64,000 bases of DNA, taken from assembly GCA_019454045.1 (NCBI GenBank), contig SKCR01006555.1:23524-87523 (forward strand). The letters run 5' to 3'. This document shows positions 57,271-64,000 of the stretch, piece by piece (the stretch's first letter is position 1; each line of letters opens with the position of its first letter). Below the pieces are notes generated by a model. That model worked only from the letters and a program-made list of their open reading frames with translations, was not told where the DNA came from and searched no databases. Position numbers and translations under genes: made by a program. The DNA comes from Zanthoxylum bungeanum (lineage: Eukaryota > Streptophyta > Magnoliopsida > Sapindales > Rutaceae).

Positions 57271-57753
57271 GCAAAGTTCAATAGCATATTAGTATTTTGC
57301 ATGTCTATGTATTTTGGAAACTTTTTGTATAATGCAAAGTGTAATTTCAATGAATGACATTATAGGAACTTTTGTTTTGAACTCCTGTATCTTTATTTGT
57401 CTTTGATTTTTGATTATGGGACAATGATATGTGTTTCCTATCAATATGTTATGTAATCAACTTTTATTGAACTCATTATGGAACCATTTAGCTGCAATGC
57501 CAAGTGACTACTACATTTTTGCATAGATATATCAGAACTAAACAAATCTTCTGCCAACAAATATTTTTACATTTGATTACAAATCCGGATGACATTTTCA
57601 TACACTACACATCCAAAATCAACATCAACTTTCATTCAGCCATTTTTTCAAACAGGTTACACACAATTAATACATACTCAATTTATTGACAAACAAATTA
57701 CATTTATGCCAAATAAAGTTACCCACTTACATTATTATTTGCTTTAGCACTTG
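57271..57753. other. AT-rich DNA without gene, MULE 3' flank
   Basis: No reading frame of interest and no repeat is visible. It probably includes the 3' untranslated part and edge of the MULE. Confidence 0.5.
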
Positions 57754-59328
57754 TTAACGGGTGATTTTCGTTCCAGGAGCAGTTTCGGGATAATTCTCCC
57801 GGGATAATCCTCCTCAAACAGTGGATTTGTTTGGTTATAGGAGATCAAAAGCAAACTTGGCAAAAGACAAAACAACCACAAAATAGACAAAGGGCATTTT
57901 ACGTGGTTCGGCGGAGCGAATCCAACCTACATCCACGGGCACAAAGTGGGGTGTGACTTTTTATTATCAAACCGAGCTCGGCCGACCTGTTTTTCAAGAG
58001 GGTCTAAAGAAAACCGAGCTGTTTGTGTTTCACTCTTTTACAAGTAGTTTTCTCTTTTTACAATTTATTGCTATCCCCCTTACAAATAAAACTAACTTCC
58101 CCTTATAAACTAAGAGAAGAACAACACTATTCACATATCTCCATGATGTCACCCACGTGAATCTCCGGCTGATTGATGGGCTCTCTGCCCCAAGACTGCC
58201 ATGCCGAAAGCAAACCTACCTTCTGCCTGCCTGTCACATCACTCTGTTTTATACACTGCCACACTCAATAATAATGATGTCATCCTGTAAATAGCTCTCA
58301 AACGGTGATGCATATCAGAGGGAAAAAGTCCAAACTACCCCGATCACATGTCGGGCTTCGTGAGGTCGGCCAAATGATCTGCCGAACTTCCTTAACCACT
58401 CCCGGCCTGACCCAAAATATCGGAGCTCATCATCCCGATCCAGGAGGAAAGATAGAACTGAACCGAGCCACCGGGCTAAAGTGGTCGGTCTAGGCTCTGA
58501 TGTTGTCGGTCTTTGAGGATTGCATCATACTATGTCCTCTGGTCGGCCAGCTCCGGGAAACCAGGTCCGAACACCATGTCTGGCCGAGGAATAACCAATA
58601 CCTTTTGAACATCCGTCCTTTCAAAAAGGGAAAATCTCAACTCTGCCCTTGTCGTATTGTTCAAAATATTTGTTACAAAAAAACACCATCAATATATGAC
58701 CCCTAGTTCTCTCGGTTTCAACGAGTGTACAAGTTGGTACCGGGAAATACAAAATCGGAAGTCTGCTGTCAGCCAGTTGGTGGTCGGCTACAGAGACCAC
58801 TGAGAAAACTACTTTGGCTACCAATCAGGTCGTCCCTGGTATCTTCATGTACTCAGTCACCGAGGATGCTGACACATATCCGATGATTCTGACTTGAATC
58901 AAATCCCCCTTTTAACCTTCTGGTAGCCGCCCCTCAAAAATCGTAAACCATAACATCCTCTTAAATGTCCATCAAATCATCTTTAGGGTTTAATCTGGAT
59001 GCGACACTTGCCGAGCATCCGTGATCCTCCCGCCAAAAACCAAAACAATCAACCATTCAAGGGTAGCTGAAAAGTTTCCAATCTCAACCGTTCATCGCAA
59101 TATGAGCAGATGAAGCCTGAAAGTGACACACGGTGCACATCCGAAGCCTCTCTCTGATCCAACGGCCAAAAATGCTCCGAGTTGTCTACAAAAACGGGAA
59201 GCAATGCACTTTTCTCTCTTTTACGAAAACCAGAACTTCCAAAGTGCCAGAGATTCTTTCTTCATTGCCTGAGACCAGCAAACTTCAAGAACGACTAGAC
59301 CAACCGCCGATACATCTTCACGAACCAA
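57754..59328 (+). repeat. Probable LTR / 5' region of a non-autonomous element (element E)
   Basis: Base composition changes from AT-rich to balanced at TGTTAACGGGTGATTTTCG. ATTTTACGTGGTTCGGC at 57896 and the following ATCCACGGG wording recall a motif common in plant LTRs. The stretch has no gene. I cannot define its right border or a primer-binding site, so the LTR call is tentative. A GTAAGC donor at 59329 would start a 5'-untranslated intron ending TTGCTAG at 59740. Confidence 0.4.
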
Positions 59329-60340
59329 GTAAGCTTTACGCTCAACCTCATTTTTTTTAATCATTGAAACTCTCGGTGATCATCTGCTGCTTGCGAATGA
59401 TTGTGTATTTGTTGTTGTCTATTCTTCATTTTCCTAGCATGTCTATCCCCTTGCTCTGTGTTGCAAATGTGTGTTTTGGGCTGTGTAGGTGATGTAGGAT
59501 GCATGTATTCCTGGGTCGAGTGATGGGTTGTGGGTTAAGGTGTTTGGGTTTCAGGTTTTTTGTGCATGTTGTTTGCCGTGTGTTTGGTTTGATGTTTTAG
59601 GAAAAGACTTACTGTTTGCGGCCATTGTTAGGACGTTTAGTGACTTTAGGCCTTAGTCCTCGGAAGTTTGAGTATCTCTTGAGTCTGTGGTGCCCCAAAA
59701 CTGATCACTAACTGCCCTTCTCGAACCCTTCTATTGCTAGGAATGTCTGACGTCGAAACATCCTCGGCCAAGCCCCCAAAATCTCAACCTCCTCGTGCTG
59801 AAGAAGCTTCCTCCAGCTCGGGGATAGCCAGCCTAGAGGAGTTAGACACCACTCCAACCCCTTCCCAAGAAGAAAATGATACCTACCACCACCGAATTCC
59901 TCGGAAAAACCCTGAACCGGGCGAATTAGACTGGTCCTCCTTAGACATGGACCGTCCTTCAACCATCACAGAAGACGCCTTAAGCGTTCTCCGCCACCAG
60001 TATGAGATTCCCATTGACATAGCTCTTGAGGTCCCGAACATAGCTCCTCACGAAATACGACTGAATGGGCAGCCGCAGACCTCACTCGAAGAAAGAATGG
60101 AGAAGGGCCACAGAGCCAGATTCGGGTCGACTTGCATAATTTTCATGAAAAAAATACTAACTCCCCAAACCTTTTTCAGCCTGCTGGAGGGACCCTCCCA
60201 AGTCACCCACGAGATCCAGACCAGGATTAAGAGAGCCCGTAACTTTGCTAGCCCTTGGAGGAAAATTGTCAACGACGCAACCTTCATTGAATCAGGCCTT
60301 CTCTGGAACACACCCCCACAAGCTCAAAGTCGATTAGGTA

Positions 60341-60443
60341 GTTATCATCTAACCTTCTGACAGATCCTTTGTGCTCAGCTCAAACATGAATGAAGTTACC
60401 CATATTCAGAAACTGACCACGCTCTTTGCCTTGTATTCTGCAG
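60341..60443 (+). other. Spliceosomal intron 1 of element E protein
   Basis: It starts GTAGTTATC and ends TTGTATTCTGCAG. Removing it joins the two halves in frame (phase 1), whereas reading through meets a stop at 60358. Confidence 0.65.
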
Positions 60444-60978
60444 GAATGACGAAACCAGCCAAATACCTAGGGCGGCTCGAAGGTCTGACCAAGAGGCCAG
60501 GTCATGGTGAATCCTGAAGTTCTCGGCGGCGACTGACCACTCCGGTTCCTCCGGAGGCTAAGGGAAAAACCAAACTGCTGGCTCATCCGGTGGCACAACC
60601 CCCACCTTCTCCCACAAAGGCGGCACCGAGTCCAACGATCCGACCATTGCCTGCCTCATCCAGGCTCGTGAGCAAACACCACCGCCTGCTCGGAGAGGGA
60701 ATAGTCGAGCTCCCTGAGGAGGAAGAAGAATAGCAGCCTCTTGTCAAGAAGTCTGCTGCTCGGAGGGAGAGGCAAATTGTTGAGGCTCCTCCCAAGACCG
60801 GGAAGGGAGAGGTAGTGCTGGGGGTGGATGACCTTAGTGAGAAAGTATGGGATGCGCGTCCCATCTAGTGCTTGCGTTCAATTTGCTGGCCGACACAGTG
60901 CCCCCCGAGCGGATCCCAAAATTCGAGGACATCTCCCCCGAGGAAGTGATTTCCAAATTCTCTGCCCGAATTACCGAG

Positions 60979-61050
60979 GTAATCATCTTTCCTTGTTTCC
61001 ATTCTATGTTTCTACTTGATGTTTTCTAACCTTTTATTTCTTTCTTGCAG
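60979..61050 (+). other. Spliceosomal intron 2 of element E protein
   Basis: It starts GTAATCATC and ends in a long T/C tract, TTATTTCTTTCTTGCAG. At 72 bases it is a typical short plant intron. Splicing joins SKFSARITE to ASYVMARNKDLL. Confidence 0.75.
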
Positions 61051-61826
61051 GCGAGCTATGTGATGGCTCGGAATAAGGACTTGCTGATGAGCCTTCTGTC
61101 CGAGGGGGGCCAAATGCAGAGGCTTCAAACTCAGATTACGGAGCGGGAAGCTGAGCTGGCGAGGAAGGATGATGACCTGAGGCAGGCCGTGGCCGAGTTG
61201 GCCAGAAAAGAGAGAGAAATTCAAACATTCAAATAGGCTGCGGCCGAGGCTACTGCGTTGAGCGATTCCCTCCGCAACGCCTCCGCCCTTGCCAAGAAGA
61301 ATATGGAGACCGCCGAGGAGGAAGCCAAAATTCTGAGGTGGGAGGAGGCGAACTCGGATTCCAAGCTCAAAGTGGCGATCAGAGAGAGAGATCAGGCTCG
61401 GGAGGAGCTGAAAAATCGAGAGGCCTAGATAGAGGATGAGCTGGAGAACTTCAAGCTTGAAAGGGTCAGTGACTGCGCTAAAATTATTCCAATGGTGATG
61501 CCCGGGGTGGACATGGGACCCGTCCACTTTGCCATCCAATTCTGCAGAGGGGAGCTTTCGGAGGACGAAGCTCGCGAACTACTCGCCCTTCATTCGGAGC
61601 AGATCCAGAACCCCGAACCCAAATATGCCGTACCCATGTCCCTGGTTCCCGAGGAGTTGCAGCCTGAAGCTCGTACCCCCGCCCCCCGGTGCCTAAAATA
61701 GAAGAAATCGAAGCCCGTCCTACCTCCCAAACTGAAGCTGAGATTCCTCTTGCCGAGCCTGTACCAGAGATCTTGCCACCCGGACCGGATCAAGAAGAAC
61801 CGGTTGCCCCTGTGCGGCCCGACGAA

Positions 61827-62029
61827 TGAGGGTGACCCTAAGGGGGCCATGTGTAACAAACAATACACTTATACTTTGTAATAACATTCACATGTTCCTT
61901 TCTCGTACTCATCTCTGAAAGTTTCATTTCCTTTCTCCCATACTTAGCATGATTTCAACTTTCAACTTACTAACTTGCTCTTCCGAATATGAATGTGAGA
62001 AGAAATTCTTATCCTGACCAATTCAAATT
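61827..62029 (+). other. Non-coding DNA after element E protein
   Basis: AT-richer DNA with no gene; probably the 3' untranslated start of element E. Confidence 0.4.
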
Positions 62030-62360
62030 CGGCCATGAGGGGAATGCTTTGTCCCCATGCCGGTGATAATCCACTCGGTGGGACGTAACCCGACCTCGAG
62101 TCATTAAAACACTTGGCTCTGAGGGAATGCTACCTCCCCGGACCAATTGAGAGTCGGTCATGGGGGAGATGCTCTGACCCCATGCCTATGATGAGCCTCT
62201 CGATGGGACGTAACCCGACCCCGAGATAGCGAAACACTTGGCTCCGAGGGAACATTACCTCCCCGGACTAATGGAGAGCCGGCCATGGGGGAGATGCTCT
62301 GACCCCATGCCGATGATGAACCTCTCGGTGGGACGTAACCTGACCCCAAGGTAGTTGGAC
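62030..62360. repeat. 125-bp tandem repeat in element E
   Basis: GGGACGTAACC recurs at 62080, 62205 and 62330, exactly 125 apart. The units share CATGGGGGAGATGCTCTGAC, CTCCCCGGAC and CGAGGGAA wording. About 2.6 copies are seen. Confidence 0.9.
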
Positions 62361-62712
62361 AAATAGCACCGGCGGAACGAATCCAGCCCCGAGCTGGTGG
62401 AACAGATAGCCTTGGCGGAACGAATCCAGCCCCGAGCTGATGGAGCAGATAGCCTCGATGGAACGAATCTAGCCCCGAGCTGATGGAACAGATAGCATCG
62501 GCGGAACGAATCCAGCCTCGAGCTGATGGAGTAGATAGCCTCAGCGGAACGAATCCAGCCCAGAGCTGATGGAGCAGATAGCCTCGGCGTAACGAATCCA
62601 GCCCCGAGCTGATGGAGCATATAGCCTCGGCGAAACGAATCCGGCCCTGAGCTGATGGAACAGATAGCCTCGGTGGAATGAATCCAGCCCCGAGCTGGTG
62701 GAACATATGAGA
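62361..62712. repeat. 43-bp minisatellite in element E (8 units)
   Basis: Units of GGCGGAACGAATCCAGCCCC then GAGCTGATGGAGCAGATAGCCTC begin at 62371, 62414, 62457, 62500, 62543, 62586, 62629 and 62672, always exactly 43 bases apart. Variation is limited to substitutions. Because 43 is not a multiple of three, the open frames on the minus strand here are repeat artefacts. Confidence 0.95.
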
Positions 62713-64000
62713 CTTAATCACGAGGGAAGAACTTCAATCTCTGAGGCTCCACTGATACCGGCGCAGGCGTCCCTTTGCTGGGCACTAGCAAAAATAAAAA
62801 AGTGGAAATCAGGACAAGGTTAGCACATTGGAGGCGACTTAGCACATACTCCACACAGACCCAAAAAGATAATAACTCGGGTGCCTCGAGGCAGCGTTCT
62901 GCCTAGTGCTTCCCAAAACACAATTCTGAACCTTACAATTCAGCATCCTGGCTAGCCGGGCTACGGATCGGTGAGCGGACAAAGCCATGAAGGCAGAAAC
63001 CTCCCCATGCTGGGCGGCTCTAGAGTCTGCAAACGCTATGAGGGCAGAAACCTCCACATGCTATGCTTCTCCTGATCCGAGGCGGTTAGTTAGATAACTC
63101 ACTGGGGAAGAAACCTCCCCGTGTTCGCCATCCCGAGGTGGTACATGAGCTCGATTAGGCAGATAACTCACGGGGGAAGAAACCTCCTCATGTTCGCCAT
63201 CCCGAGGTAGTTCCTCAAAAATGTGAGTCATGGTGTATTAACGCTCTGGCATCGGGGGTTTGATAATGACACCCGAGATTGGCGTGCCACGAGGGGTTCT
63301 CACTTTTCCCACATGTACTCCATCCCTTGATGCGTTATGGATCCTCAAAGTTGAAAGGAGCTAGGTCGGAACACTTCCACCCAAGGATTTGATAATGACA
63401 CCCGGGATTGGTGTGCCACAGGCTTGGTGCCCTTCCCAACTACCGAACACCCCTTCGCATCGAGCATATCCCAGGAATATTGAACATGGCTTTCGCATTC
63501 AATTAATAAACAAGTAAAATAGACAAGTTTTTAATTCAAAATAGAAAGTTTTATTCATATTCAAGGGACCTACTGTCATTCTTAAACCTCTTTGCGAGTC
63601 ATTTTAAGAGAAGCTTTTACAAATGATTTTGTGGTTTTTGTCTTGCAGTCCGACACATCTTCTAGTCTAGACTTGACTTCTGAAATTCCTGACCTACTGT
63701 CATTCCCCGAATGCGAGCGCTCCATAAGCATCTCTAGATAATTCCGGAGCTCGATCAAGAACCATTCCCATGGTCTTTGGTGGCCTCCGTGAGATTTTTC
63801 TCATTTCCTCGCATTCGGGGTGACCACTACATTGTATGCATGAGGCACTCATCGAAACTGATAGAGTACCCCCGGCATGTATGTTCGCCTGCCGATCCTT
63901 GAGCACTACCTTGGCCGTGAATCCGAGGACTTGGCATGCCGAACAAACGCTGCGCCTTCCCTTGGAGGAATTTGTTTATCTATGACCGGCGGCGTGCAAA
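62713..64000. other. Rest of element E: short repeats, no clear gene
   Basis: A duplicated block with GGGGAAGAAACCTCC at 63104 and 63173 (about 69 apart) and a second duplicated phrase TTTGATAATGACACCCG at 63258 and 63391 are present. Minus-strand frames (63057-62839, 63906-63700) show no known domain. The composition switches to AT-rich at 63480-63560. The end of the element is not reached in the window. Confidence 0.5.

Larger units (their letters stand above)
59743..61826 (+). pseudogene. Element E coiled-coil protein gene with introns, broken
   Basis: ATG 59743 (MSDVETSS), 3 bases after an acceptor, opens an acidic Ser/Pro-rich N-terminus. It then has LSVLRHQYEIPIDIALEVP, similar to the N-terminus of plant 'putative gypsy-type transposon' (Transposase_28-like) proteins as I recall them. 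A GT-AG intron at 60341-60443 keeps the frame (RL/GMTKPAKYLGRLEGLTK). The next exon has stops at about 60513, 60732 and 60864. A second clean GT-AG intron is at 60979-61050. The last exon is a long heptad-like coiled coil (QITEREAELARKDDDLRQA) with TAG codons at 61234 and 61426, then a Pro-rich end near 61700. No protease, RT or integrase follows. Confidence 0.6.

Noticed and set aside
62158..62721. A 187-residue minus-strand open frame with repeated LLHQLGAGF phrases
   Set aside because: It overlies the 43-base and 125-base arrays; a 43-base period cycles through frames, so the apparent protein repeat is an artefact.

Overview
This window is plant nuclear DNA built almost entirely of nested, mostly broken transposable elements. 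The evidence is reverse-transcriptase, integrase and RNase H proteins of plant Copia and Athila-type Gypsy elements, a MULE transposase remnant, tRNA-primed LTR signatures and very AT-rich spacers. I see no rRNA, tRNA or CRISPR and no convincing free-standing host gene. It looks like heterochromatin of a flowering plant, probably a eudicot; the species cannot be told from this.

Layout. (1) 1-8001: 3' part of a Copia element (Copia-1, + strand) with leader, gag, pol and 3' LTR. (2) 8002-14387: 3' end of a Gypsy-type element whose untranslated tail is a series of five minisatellites (10085-12240) ending at a polypurine tract and an LTR (12387 to about 14276). (3) 14388-21499: a left-truncated Copia-3 (- strand). 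(4) 21500-30483 plus 53010-54600: an old Athila-type Gypsy element (Athila-A, + strand). Its 3' LTR was split by a full-length Copia-2 (30484-53004, target duplication AGCAC). (5) Copia-2 was in turn split inside its integrase by a young Athila-B (36635-49080, - strand, target duplication ACAGG). (6) 54601 to about 55195: remnant of a third Athila LTR. (7) 55229-57250: decayed MULE transposase. (8) 57754-64000: a GC-richer, intron-containing, non-autonomous element with a coiled-coil protein and two more tandem arrays.

Most interesting system. Both Athila copies carry, between pol and the 3' polypurine tract, two extra sense-strand reading frames in the same order. One is an unrecognised protein of about 180 residues with a conserved Cys4 cluster. 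The other is a LOG-type cytokinin riboside 5'-monophosphate phosphoribohydrolase, the enzyme that releases active cytokinin. In Athila-B the LOG frame is full length (217 residues) and keeps the family motifs; in Athila-A it has one nonsense codon. Splice-acceptor-like sites precede the extra frames, in the place where some Athila elements carry an env-like gene. A retrotransposon carrying a hormone-activating gene would be unusual, and I know of no description of it.

Caveat. Athila-B has nearly identical LTRs yet several single-base frameshifts in gag-pol, and its two LTRs differ partly by 1-base homopolymer indels, so some frameshifts may be sequencing errors.
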